From Haemonchus contortus (taxonomy: Eukaryota; Nematoda; Chromadorea; Rhabditida; Trichostrongylidae), in the NCBI GenBank assembly GCA_000469685.2, contig LS997567.1, forward strand, positions 23,078,115-23,142,114: 64,000 nt of DNA. Direction: 5' to 3'. The translations under genes were made by a program, and so were the position numbers. Positions 23,366-34,202 of the stretch are shown one piece after another. The notes below the pieces were generated by a model that made no database searches, was not told where the DNA came from, and saw nothing but the letters and a program-made list of their open reading frames with translations. Every line of letters starts with the position of its first letter. The stretch's first letter is position 1.

Positions 23366-25059
23366 AACGTGAAACGAATTCGACCGAGGTCAAAAAATTC
23401 CTCCGAGGCTAGCACCTTCATCCAATATTTATCACAACTGGAACAATCATAAATACATTGGATCGTCAAAGGCAGCCACAATTACTTTCAAGTAACCTAA
23501 CGTTTTTCCAAACGAGTCACACAGCTTCAAAAGGAGCTCACGAATATCATTATCAACTGGTGCAGCAAATCGTGTGCGAGACATCATCAAGCATCCTGGT
23601 GACGTTAAATCACTCCAGAGTTCTATCACAAAGTATTTTGCATGTGAGGATCTGAAAAGATCATAGGATTTGTGCTCTATGTGGGTGAATGTGATACTTT
23701 ATTGAGTGTATTAGACAAACCTGTGAAAAACGAATTGTTCTTCCCATGATATTTCACCCCTTCCTTCCGCGGAAAATGTGCGAGCCTTCTCCTTTCCGCT
23801 TCCCAAAATACAATACGCTTTCACCTCTGAAAGTGGTAATTGAGGTGAAACTTTTCAAGCATTAGTGTTATATTTCATGGACCACGAGGATCTTCTGCTG
23901 TAGTCCATCATCAACCCTCTTGCATCTCGTACTATTCACCTTCTTTGAGATCCAAAAAAACTCCGACTACTGTAATCCTCGTTACCGATGTAGCTTGTCT
24001 ACATCCTAGAAAGCCCAACGATGGTGCGTGCTAAATTGACAGCAATTCAGAAACCAGTAACAATAATCAGCCTTGGCATGCTCTATCAATCTGCTCAGAT
24101 TACAGCTGCTATACTTCACCCTTGCAGCATTGTAAAGCAGATCGGAAATGTAAAAACAACGGAAAGAAGCTGAGATATTCTAACGACCGGCTATGTGTAG
24201 AGGAAATAAGAATATAACCAACGTATATTTGCTGAACTCATGTTCAGAATTTCGCTGCCTGCACTGGGAAAAAGGCTGTGGAAACATGCTCTTTCATGTC
24301 ATAAATCATGTCATTTTATCTATTGATGATTTTCCAGCTCTCACAGAGTAGCTCAACGAGTGAGCAGACCAGCAGTTGAAAAACTAAAATTGATAAAACT
24401 GATGTGTAAGCGTGACATGCTATACCATCTATCTATAATATGATCAGTACTCTAGAAAGGTAGTGATCGAGCACAAGCTTTATACAATAACATGCAAAAA
24501 ATAGATGACGCTGAAACGTAGCATATTCCTTACAACAATCAGAATCTATTGCCTGACTACTGGGACAGATGGCTTAGCCGGCGGTCAAAGGTCCGGTAGC
24601 CGAAAAATTACCATGCTTGATTCAGGTCACTATGTTGTTTGTACCATGAATATCTGCATAATGCAATACTGTACAGCTTTTTTCGGAAATGGGTGGCTCT
24701 ATATAATTTCTTTGCCTACCCTGGGAATTGGAGTGTCTTAGTTTCTGAAGAAGAGGACAGCTAAGAGGTAAAGGAAGATGAGTTGAAAGAAGTTCAGATC
24801 CCTTAAAATAGCGTGTCGGCAATTCCACTACTGCAGGCCCATGGCGCATTTAACGTCAAAAGCAGAGTATGCAATCAGGGTCCACAACTCTAGAGGAAAA
24901 TTCAAAGGGCACAGGGATCCAGGAGCACGCTGGTGGAAATGATCGTTGCTCCATCTCTTCAGGCTCTATTTGTTGTCCATGTGCGACTCTCTATAAATCT
25001 CGGCATGCTTCTGTTACAGTTCTGAGGTTTCCTTTTGAGCTGTTAAACCGGGATTGCAA
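23366..25059. other. no gene recognised
   Basis: About 1.7 kb. Short frames only; none shows a domain, and I find no internal repeat. Confidence 0.4.
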
Positions 25060-26365
25060 CAATATTCATTAGGCTGACGTTTCGGTGCCTTCACCTTTTT
25101 TGGAGCCTGGAAAGACAGAAGGCATTTGAAAAACCATCCAATCAAGAACCATTTTAATCTACAGAGAAAGTTCAAAGGGCGAGGACAAACAGGAAGTCGG
25201 AAGTTGTTAACAAACCTGTGGGATTGTCGACCTTTGTGGTCCACCGATCACCCCGAGCTGGTAGGACTGCGGTTTAAATAGTGTGAGCCTCAGGTTAACT
25301 TTCTTCAGGGAACTCCGAGGAGCTGATCACGTAGATCAAGCCTCCTCAAAAGCCACACAAGGCCGAGCGCGCCACTGACCCCTTCCAAATCAACTCATAT
25401 CGATTACTGTATAAGCCCCCTAATCCCGCCTCGCGGAGAGGATCTCCCGGGAGATTGACAGCGTAGGTTAAAACCCACATAGTGCTGCAAAGGGGGCCAG
25501 CTCTGTGGTAACCGCCACGCACTCTTCCCTCCGATTAATTCTAGGGGCCTTAGCCATGATGCAAAAGGCTTCTAAGGTTCGCCGCGCCGCAATATCGGAT
25601 TCACGTGATAATATCGTGACCGTCACCTCGAAGCTCATGTTCCCATGACATCGTACCCTATGTTCTCCTAGAGAAGTAGCTGTCTCGACTTTTGCATGCC
25701 ATCCAGGTGCTCCTTTATCCTGATGCCAAGAGGCCTGTTTCCTGCCTGTTTCCCCAATATACTCCTCTTTACACTGAAGACACGATATTAAATATACAAC
25801 ACCGGATGCCATGCAGTCTCCTCCCTTACCATATGGGCATATGACATACGATGGCGTTGTGCACAGGCGGTCATACAGACGATTTCGAACCAGTTGTTGT
25901 TTAACGTTTGAGGGTGGAATATCCACAACTCTCACCATGTCCTAAAGACCGGCCTTTCTCACACATGATCGTATGACCGCATTCAGTTCGCCTGATATGA
26001 AAGGGACACAGAATGGAACTTCTGTTTTCTCTTCCTCCTGACGATTGTGTGCGACCGTCCTTCGCCTGTGTAAAACTGGCAATCCTGGGTATGTAGCCGT
26101 TCTTCTGTGCAATGCAGAGCGCCTGTTTTATCAACTCTGTTTTCTCTTCGCCTCCTGAGAAAACTCGAGAGGCGGTGTGCAACATATTCCTTATGATGGC
26201 CTTCTTAGTATTACAAAGATGGGCGGAACGGAAGTGGACTAGTATGTTTCTGCTGGTAGGCTTACGACACCATTTAGTTCTAAAGGTACCCGCAGTCATT
26301 CGAACCTGGACGTTGGAAATGCGAGCCAGTCGTCTGTCGGTTTCTCCCGTGTAAGCTTTGAATGT
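25060..26365 (-). mobile_element. Penelope-like element A, C-terminal GIY-YIG part and 3' end
   Basis: The minus strand reads VRMTAGTFRTKWCRKPTSRN and ILVHFRSAHLCNTKKAIIRN (26300-26190), the conserved post-polymerase segment of Penelope-like elements (VKWYRKPTSxNxxIxxxSxHP). After a frameshift a 156-codon frame (25938-25468) starts MVRVVDIPPSN and contains YGKGGDCMASGVVYLISCLQ, then CKEEYIGETGRK, the Tyr-Ile-Gly and Glu-Thr-Gly-Arg signature of the GIY-YIG endonuclease, and ends LAPFAALCGF. The endonuclease nicks DNA for integration. A possible hammerhead core follows about 350 bases downstream. The RT palm is absent, so it is 5'-truncated. Confidence 0.85.
25071..25108 (-). ncRNA. degenerate hammerhead-ribozyme-like motif
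   Basis: Minus strand: AGGCT, degraded core, stem GGTG-AAGG-CACC, then GAAAC-GTC and AGCCT. AGGCT and AGCCT can pair as stem I, GGTG/CACC as stem II, and GAAAC-GTC is the conserved hammerhead 3' core with the cleavage triplet. The CUGANGA part is lost (CCAAAAAA), so self-cleavage is unlikely. Penelope-like elements are known to carry minimal hammerheads in their terminal repeats. Confidence 0.4.
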
Positions 26366-26851
26366 TCCGATTGTTACTTAAACAGTTCTATTTGTTTTGC
26401 TTTGCTATATTTATTTTTGAAGTCGAGATAATTATTTCCTGAAAACGTTTCTTGTGTTCGCAACATTTTCTAATTTTTCTGATCCCAATCGATTTCAAGA
26501 TCGACTTCGACTATCTTAAAGCTGGGAACTTAACCAACATTATATTAGTAGAAGTTTCAGGAGTGTCAACATCGAAGAAGTAATAAATTATCACAACGAA
26601 TTTAGCCGATCAAACATTCGGGCAGTGTCCATACTTCCACAAGTATGCAAAATTTATCAGTAACCTTTCTACTGGATTCGGTAATTATTGGTGCACTCGA
26701 AGCTCATGGGACCATTGATGAACAGTCCTTTCTATAATTGTAGAAAAGCCCCAAAAACGGTCACAAGTGTTCCAAACAGTTCTATACGAAAACATTCTGA
26801 CGTTGATATCATCAGCAATTCCAACTTATTGAAGTCAACGCCACTCCTCAT

Positions 26852-27097
26852 TTAAACCCTTTGACGACGGGGTTCCCGCCGGCGGGCCACACCATATCGT
26901 GTTCCTGTGGTTATTTTATTATTTATCGAGTGTTCTTATAATTTTTTTCATGTTTTCAAGTATCATCTAAGCTCACAGCCTTCTAGAGAATCTTGAGGCA
27001 TGGCGGTCCAGGAATCATTCATTTCCAGCTGCAGTTATAAGAGAAAGTAAAAGTTAATGTAAGGACAATGTAAAAGGCGCGGTCGCCAATGGGTTAA
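26852..27097. mobile_element. TTAA-flanked MITE, possibly piggyBac-related
   Basis: The left end reads TTAAACCCTTTGACGACGGG and the right end, on the minus strand, TTAACCCATTGGCGACCGCG. About 246 bases lie between two TTAA tetramers, with imperfect inverted ends beginning CCC after TTAA. TTAA targets and CCC ends are piggyBac hallmarks; only these features support the assignment. No coding capacity. Confidence 0.45.
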
Positions 27098-27229
27098 TCA
27101 CTCACAAAGAAAAATTAACAGTTCAACATATTAGGGAGTATGAAAGATTTTTGACTTTTCCCGTTGAATAAATAAGTACTACAAAGTTATAAAATTGTTT
27201 TTATAAAGCCTCAGTTAAGATACTATAAC

Positions 27230-28960
27230 ACTTTATTTCGCCGACGTTTCGGCGTTCTCGCCTTCGCCAGAGCCTAAAAGCCAAAAATGTTCGAGAGTCA
27301 TCCACGTCAAGCACCATTTTAGACCTCAGCACCCACCTTGTATGTAGAGAAGATGACCTGTGGACTACCTGTCAAACTGCCTATTTTTCACAGTGGGTGG
27401 GCCCCGAGGGGCCTGACCGCGAGTTGAAGCCCGTAGCAGTAGTAGCCCACACAGGTCGAGGAACGGGGCGGTTATTTGTTATGGCCAGGCATTCGTCGGT
27501 TCCTTTTACGGTTTTTAGCACCTATACCGAATGCTTCAAAAGTTTTGCGCGCAGAGGTCGTGGGCTATTGACCGACACCTCAAACTCTAAGTTCTCGTGG
27601 CATTGCCGAAAAAAGGTTTGAAACCCCGCCGATCTCCCAGGGGGTTTCAGGCCTTGATTTCTTTGGATGGTTTTCTTCAGGTGTTCCTTAAACCAACAAA
27701 CCAACATATCGAAGGCCATCCGGTTTAATCGGTGTATTCGTTACCGCAGAGTTCGCATGTGTTCGAAAGGATTACCCTCGACGCCATGCAGTTCCTCTCT
27801 CGCCTATTGGGACAGGTGACACAGTAAGGGTAAGGCATAGACGGTTGTACAAACGATTTTGAAATAGCTTTTTTTCCAAGATTTTAGAAGTAAACTTGAC
27901 CACCCGCACCATGTCATCAGGGCCACACTTGCGCGGAGCCATTCTCACGTCAGAACTGACAGAGTCCGACACGAAGAGAGGGCAAAAGTCATCTTCTCCG
28001 AAATTCCGGTCGTATGCTCGTGTGGTTGTTCTGCACTGTTGGAGGGGAGGAGGGGGGAAGGTAGAGTCGGCGAGGGCAATAATCCCTCAGTAGATACCCA
28101 TTAGTGATTGCCACTTCTCGAGCAAGCTCCATCGATTCTGCTCTCGCGATCACCCGATGAGATCATTTTTGCTGTCCTAAACATGTTCGCTGTAATGACA
28201 CGCTTGGTTTTGAAAGGATGCGACGACCTGGAATGGACCAAAATAACCTTGCTGTTGGGTTTCCTATACCACTTGGTCCTGAGAACCCTCTCTCAGCTGA
28301 AGATACATGTTGAGGAGAAGTAGCCTTCCTTCTTTGGGCTTTTCCGTGTGAATCTGATATTTCCAGCTCGGTTGTTTAGCAGCTCAAACATGAATTCTTT
28401 TCCCTATCACTTGAGCAGGGGACAAAGCAGTCGTTTTCATAACGGCAATGGAGCAAGGGCCGGCGATCCAAAACGGGCCTTCCTATTTTATTACAAAGTT
28501 CCTTTTGAAGATGGCGAACCAGGACTGGACAGGTGATCGTTGGTTTGAAAGGTTTGAACGTGTGATTTGGTATTGACAACATCAGTTTATTCATCAGCCG
28601 ATCTGAGCCACTTTGGCTCATGTGGATCGTTGTTAGGGTGCACTGAAAAACTGATCCTTCCACGCCTGAATCCGTTAGAAGAATAATGACGGTTGTCCGA
28701 GTTGTTTTATTAGATTGATGGGCTAACAGACCGAGAGACTCATCCAAAGCCACCTCAGATTTCCCGCTCGAGTGAAATGCTTGCCCACTGCCATTACTTC
28801 TTCCAGAATGACGCCTGCTGCTGCAACCCTATTTTCGGGATATCGAGCCATTTGCCTCATCCTCCCGAAGAAACTGAGAGAACAGCTATGCTCCACGACA
28901 GCCTGATCCAAGATGCGTTATATAAGCAGCAGTTTGTTGGCAAGGAGGCCCGCAGTCGCC
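27230..28960 (-). mobile_element. Penelope-like element B with RT and GIY-YIG remnants
   Basis: Minus-strand order: a 125-codon frame (28753-28376) with KLMLSIPNHTFKPF and CRYENDCFVPCSS, where YEND at 28441-28430 sits where the polymerase YVDD is expected; then, frameshifted, MFELLNNRAGNIRFTRKSP (about 28395) and LRTKWYRKPNSKVILVHSRS (about 28290), the segment joining RT to endonuclease; then KKLFQNRLYNRLC and a degraded GIY-YIG start (27900-27770), CHENLEFEVSV (about 27600), and a hammerhead-like motif at 27236-27275 near the 3' end. The YVDD to YEND change and several frameshifts make it dead. Confidence 0.75.
27236..27275 (-). ncRNA. hammerhead-ribozyme-like motif at Penelope 3' end
   Basis: Minus strand reads AGGCT, CTGGCGA, AGGCG-AGAA-CGCC, GAAAC, GTC, GGCG. 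CTGGCGA differs from the consensus CTGANGA at one catalytic A, the GGCG/CGCC stem II is perfect, and GAAAC-GTC is intact. It lies in the same place relative to the endonuclease gene as the motif at 25071. Stem I is weak here. The two copies together suggest an ancestor with a full hammerhead. Confidence 0.45.
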
Positions 28961-30720
28961 TTCACTGGCCCGTAACCCAGGCGGCTTTAACGCTAACTTG
29001 TCCTATTCTCCGCTCACCCACTCTTATTGTAACTTATGTTATAAGTATATATAGGCTTATGTTGATTGTTGAGTTATGTTACTGGGCCGCCACTCACCCC
29101 CATACACTCCATTTTGGACAGTTTCTCGAGGTTATTGAAATTGTCAGAAAGCTTGAGACAAGTAATCCGATTCAAAGCACTCCATGTACGCCAGATTTTC
29201 TACCATCAGTGTCACTTCATGGGAGCAATTTCCGAGTCACGCAGAGATCAATCGGGACTTGCGAAGGGTGGTGTGATTTAGATGCAGTTTGGGGGTCGCT
29301 GAAATCGTCCGAAAGTAGGGGACAAATGCAAGCCTGCTGGTTAGAATCTGGACCTCATGAGATTGTCGATATTGAGCAAATCACTCACTGCTAGTTGTTA
29401 CACCCTTGAAATGGCAGCTTTTCATCGTAGATTACTCTTTTTCTATACATATAAACGGAAACTTAGAGAGCAAATGATTTCTTTCAAGTTTGCCGAAAAT
29501 CCGAGATTATAAGATGTTTAGCAGGTGAGTACATCAATGGTAAGAACGGTATCAACAGGTATAATCGCCATGAAATGCATCACACCTAATCACGTATTTT
29601 GAAGGGTCGTTCCTACCTATGAATCGCACTATATTAGTCACATTGTCTTACATAAAAGGGAAGTAAAGAGACAGATGATAAAGCAGTATGACGTATTTCT
29701 TGCTCCAGTTTTGATTCATGGCATATACGATTGGAAAGGTCAACTGTCAGTGACAGACTAGAACGAAGGCAGCTCGGTTACAGAAAGCCGTGGATGAGCG
29801 GCCTCCACAGCCAACATTGGGATACGCTCAAACCTCGGCGCCGAGGCGAAGTTTAACAGTAAAACGATGAGTAAAGAGTAGCCGATCTGCAATGAATTAA
29901 TAACCGGACTTAGCTATCAATCATACAGATTATCCTAAAAACTCTTCTACGAGTAAGTTAATGTAGGGGTGCTGACCGCAACATATCTGCTTAGCTATTA
30001 TTCTCGGCGTTGCTTTCTGTAACTTAATTAGTTTTGTGACACTGTTTCACATGCTTCACCAGGTATCATTGAGCTTATAGGCACAGTTACCATAAAATGA
30101 GCCGGTGAAACTGAGACGAATTTTTATCCTTCGAAACAGAGAGTAGCCTTGTTTTGTTCAAAAGCGATATGGATAGGAATTGATTTGAACACAAACTGCC
30201 ATCCCAAAAAAAACTTCAAAAAAAGGGTGTCAAACATGATGTAGAAACCGATGAGGGATGAGCCGATGAGACATAAATTACGCAATGCAATGTGAAGCAC
30301 GATTGCAGTAAGATATTTAGCTATTGCCTTTGCCGTGTCCACAATGGCCGTTATAATCGTTATGATGGACAAAAAATGCAAAAGTAGCGTTAACTGATAA
30401 ACATTGAAATATTATTGCGAAGTGGTTGCACAAAATAGGAGTAACAATCGTCTCTTTCCATCCGTGAAGGGAAAATCAGTATTCTACGCAGGAAAAGCGT
30501 AGTCAACCACGAGCAAGTGCGTAGGTTTGTTTGCAGCGCTAAATCCTTTTCCAAACAATCCCTTAGAGATCATGAGCTAGTATAAGCCGAGAAATAAATA
30601 GTCTAAAAAAGCTATGTGGTCCGGGTTCCTGGTACTTTCTCGGTCATTAACAAGATGTTCTGCATTAGACCTTTGTCCTTTAACCGAATGATGATACATC
30701 GAATTGCAGTGATTTGCTTA
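28961..30720. other. mostly unannotated stretch
   Basis: A 205-codon plus-strand frame (28777-29394) starts antisense to Penelope element B and has no recognisable domain; I treat it as a shadow. The rest is AT-rich with short frames, apart from the hydrophobic candidate exon at 30124-30393. Confidence 0.4.
30124..30393 (-). CDS. candidate exon encoding a hydrophobic, multi-span membrane segment
   Basis: Minus-strand open frame of about 90 codons preceded by a plausible acceptor (TTTATCAG at 30401-30394). It begins LTLLLHFLSIITIITAIVDT and continues through a second and third hydrophobic stretch (YLTAIVLHIALRNLCLIGSS; LIGFYIMFDTLFLKFFLGWQ), so it could supply two or three transmembrane helices, then a stop. 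A possible donor was not identified. I do not recognise a family; a nematode chemoreceptor-type exon is one guess. AT-rich intergenic DNA can also produce such frames, so support is weak. Confidence 0.25.
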   Translation of the reverse strand, partial: LTLLLHFLSIITIITAIVDTAKAIAKYLTAIVLHIALRNLCLIGSSLIGFYIMFDTLFLKFFLGWQFVFKSIPIHIAFEQNKATLCFEG

Positions 30721-30722
30721 TA

Positions 30723-31979
30723 CAGGGTGCGCCATAAATATGGTAACAACTTTTCGGACGTCCATAATTTCTCCAAGGTTTGGAGGGTTTCTCCAAATCT
30801 GCACCTTCCCTTATGTTCACGATATACCTTAGCCGACATATCTACTTTGGTGCTCTCCATTCGACAGATTTCGAAAAAACGGTGGAGCCTCGCAGTCATC
30901 CACCAGCACGTCTTTGGTGAGTCTTTTTCCGGGATCGCTGCTCGTTTCAACATTTCCCACATGACAGTGTCTAGAAACGCTATGCGTAGACAGGTCAATG
31001 ACAAACCTCAAAACGGCCGCCTTGTCTCATATACAGCTTCTTTTCCGAATAGAATTGCTTGGGAAGGAATACGCTGCGGAACCTGCAGAAAGCGAGAGAA
31101 ATGACTGCCGATTTGTTTGTGTGCTCTACTCCGATGACGAGAGTCTACCCCGAGTAGATACTAATGTATCCAAATAGGATTCCAAAGCCTTATGAGCTTC
31201 CTGACGAGAAGAAGTTGGTGAGAAAAAACAAATTCCGTGCGCTGCTTGCGGGCAGCACGCGCTTCCACAATTCTTTTTTTGACTAAAGGGTGTTCAGCGT
31301 GGAAGAAATGTTGAGACCCCACAGTATGCAGATATCTCACATTTCGAGTGCTGACGCCGCTGAAAAGAGTCGATCGCCTCTCGTAGCCGTTCTCCCTATT
31401 TTACAATGGTTTTTGCTAGAATCTCTACCACCACATCGATATCGCAAATTTTGGTCGAGAAAAGTACAAAACTTAACCAGAACCTCGTTGAGAGGGGTTT
31501 TCCTGAGAGGATGCAGCTGAGGGCCATAGATTTTCGGAGGGGTACAATTTAGAAACTACGACGCACTTGCTCATGAATGGGAAAATATTAAGACTGGCGC
31601 TGAGGAAATGTTCGCGACTCCATCCCAGCTTGCAATCCTCCTACAAGTTTCCTGGACCACAGTGAGATGGATCGCTAGGTATAGTCTATACTGGAGAAGG
31701 AAGCCTGCGCCTCAGAATGCACTACTGTTGCTGCTCATAAGGAATCACTAAAAAAGCCTGAGCTGGAGTTCCTCAAGAAGCTCTGCGTGCCACCGTCGAT
31801 GAAGAGTCGAAACGTTCTCGAGCTATAACTAGTACAGAAGACGGTTATATAGGATGACCGTGTGTTCGTTTTGTAGATGCGATGCTTAGTATATAGTCCA
31901 CACAGCTTCATCATGTATCAATATGAACTGTGGTTTCTGTAGCCCAACACTCCTGTTACCATAATTATGGCGCACCCTG
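30723..31979 (+). mobile_element. Tc1/mariner-type transposon with intact TIRs, decayed transposase
   Basis: Both ends carry CAGGGTGCGCCATAAATATG-like inverted repeats (the right one has CATAATTATG) next to TA dinucleotides at 30721-30722 and 31980-31981, the expected target duplication. The length is 1,257 bases. The plus strand holds a transposase in pieces: helix-turn-helix region with GIAARFNISHMTVSRNAMRR (about 30940), KPYELPDEKKLVRKNKFRAL (about 31195), HNSFF then VFSVEEMLRPHSMQ (about 31270; the family has FTDEKxFxVE, so the first catalytic Asp is lost in a DxR-stop change), and SILEKEACASECTTVAAHKE near 31690 at the C-terminus. Many stops: non-autonomous at best. Confidence 0.85.
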
Positions 31980-31981
31980 TA

Positions 31982-33748
31982 TAAAAGAAGTGACTGTTAA
32001 AGCGTCTCGCGTAAATACAAACCAAATCTCAAAACTTTCCGCACGGTTGAATCTTTTCTAAACTGTATACAAATAAAGGAATGTTGGATAGTGGTTGGAG
32101 GGGGGGGGGGGGTCAGAAGTCAAAGTTCCAGTATGAGTAAAGTAGGATTCCCCAACCTAGCCTCGAGAGTCTTTGAAACAATAGGTCTTACGTGTCGCCG
32201 CACCCTGCGCATGTCTGAGCACGCAGTGTATGGGTGAAATTTGGGTTCTCACTGGATGATTACGATAACTGCAGAAAAACCTTTGCCGCGTGCAAACCTG
32301 CGAACGTGGGAAAGTACCAGACCTCCACCCGCGGTTCACTGCGAAATCCTACAATTTAGGTTAATGGTGCTTCCATACGACTTCGCTCTCCAACGACGTG
32401 GATGACATTTTACAATCAATTCGTACAGCAAGTGCGTAAAAATTTCAGGCACGACATTCGACGGGTACTATACTATTAGCCTGCTGATGTATCTGGTAAC
32501 GCGCCTTTATCGATTTTGAGGAACTAGTGACATCTTTCGATATCCCCCATATTGCGGAAAGTATTTGCCGAAAATTTAACAATGGCCGATTCTCTCGCCG
32601 AGATTTCTTTGCAATATCATTTTCTGGAAGCCAAGAGACACCGTAAAAGGTCTCTACTCGCTCGCTCGTATAACATATCAGATGACATCACAATATCGCA
32701 CTCGGTTGACCACAGTGAGATTCATCTTCGACATTTTTGTCGAGTGTGAAGGGTTGGAACGAAGTGTGCACAGAATCGCTAAAAAATCCTACAAAGCCAA
32801 AAGCTTAAAACAGGTTTCTATGTATTTCAGCTTCAGAAAAGCCAGATTCATACTCGTTAGGAATTGCGTGTCGAATATGAGAAGATAATGTAGCCTTCAA
32901 AAGGTTGAATAAGTAAAGAGGAGGGAGGACTGGATACGTTATGAATACACGCGTGTGCAAGTGTCGTCACACGGAGACTTCAGGAAAACTTCCAAAAAAT
33001 CATGGGAGAAATATGGAGGCCTAATTATATGCTTCAATCTACCCACGCATCGAGTTCCGCGTACTTCGAAGCAAAAACACGGATTGTGCTGTTTATAAGA
33101 AGTAATTGCATAAGAAAAATTTTTTGCGTTCGAAGATTACCGTGTGAAAAATTTACATTACGTCTCATGTTTTTCCTTTGTGCAGCTTCTTGTAACTGGA
33201 GATAGAGGGGAATTACATCACTGTTGGATGTGCAAAATTATTGAGTATAAACGCTGATTCGATACGTTTGAAGCTTGTCTGTTCAGTGTTGAATGGGAAT
33301 TCCTACTTATTAGGAAGGGGCAAAATCAGGTATGTGTTGCTCGAGTCAGCACTTTCTGATAATCAAGGCACCTGCCATGAAATATTCTCCCACTACTGTC
33401 AGTGATCCTCATAGCTTATTGAGAACTCATTTCTTCTCTTTTCATGCAACCATCTGCGAATACTTCAAGACGAATTCTTCGGTTAAAATGAATGCATGAA
33501 GAGTCCGTCTAGTCATGCGTCCCCCTTACCGAAGACAACTAATATTTCACCTTAGTGCTTCATATTGAGCCGCTGCTTTTCAGCTAATGTGGACCCTCAA
33601 AAATGAATAAATCTGAATAACCATGACTAAATCTTTTAATGCGAATTTTCCCTCTAGAACTTATACGTTTTAATTAGGATGTGTGAAGTTGCCCAATTCC
33701 TGGGAGCCACCAAGCGCATACTCAACTGCAATTTAAGATACGAGAAAG
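31982..33748. other. no gene recognised; poly-G run
   Basis: Contains a 13-base G run at 32100-32112 and otherwise only short frames. Confidence 0.4.
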
Positions 33749-33900
33749 TATATGATATACACAATTACAATCAACATAACCCTCATCGTGAGCGCTGGGT
33801 AACATTTACCCTTATTACTTGTCGTCCCATTGATCATCGATCTCCTCGATTATTAACCAGTAATGTCCCCATTCGTCCCTGTCGCGAGCCATCGTGGTCT
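33749..33900 (-). mobile_element. RTE 3'-end fragment (152 bases)
   Basis: Matches 34203-34354 at 149 of 152 positions by eye. Both start at the same outer base (TATATGATATAC) that would be the 3' end of an RTE element in minus orientation. This copy is cut off at 33900. Confidence 0.85.
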
Positions 33901-34202
33901 TAGTATTGCCTTCAATGTATGTAGGAAAAGGAAGATTCAGTGTCGTTATTTCCGAGAGTCAGAAACCGTACGATTCCACCACATTCTTCTTTATGCGTTC
34001 GGACCTATACAAGTTGAAGTACGCTTCGTAGAGCTATGAAAACCCTCTGCGAGCTCGAAAACTTGACTCAAACGAGAAATGAGAAGTTCGACAATGACTA
34101 CAGGTTTCTTCAAAATTCTACCCGAAGGAAGCAAAGAAAGACAGAAGCCGAGCCGAGCCTACATCCCGTCGGGACCACTTCCAACATCAAGCCCCAAGAA
34201 AA

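Noticed and set aside
28777..29394. 205-codon plus-strand frame
   Set aside because: Its first part is antisense to the Penelope RT region and no domain is visible; treated as a chance frame.
30612..31004. 130-codon minus-strand frame
   Set aside because: Antisense to the Tc1-type transposase helix-turn-helix region read on the plus strand.
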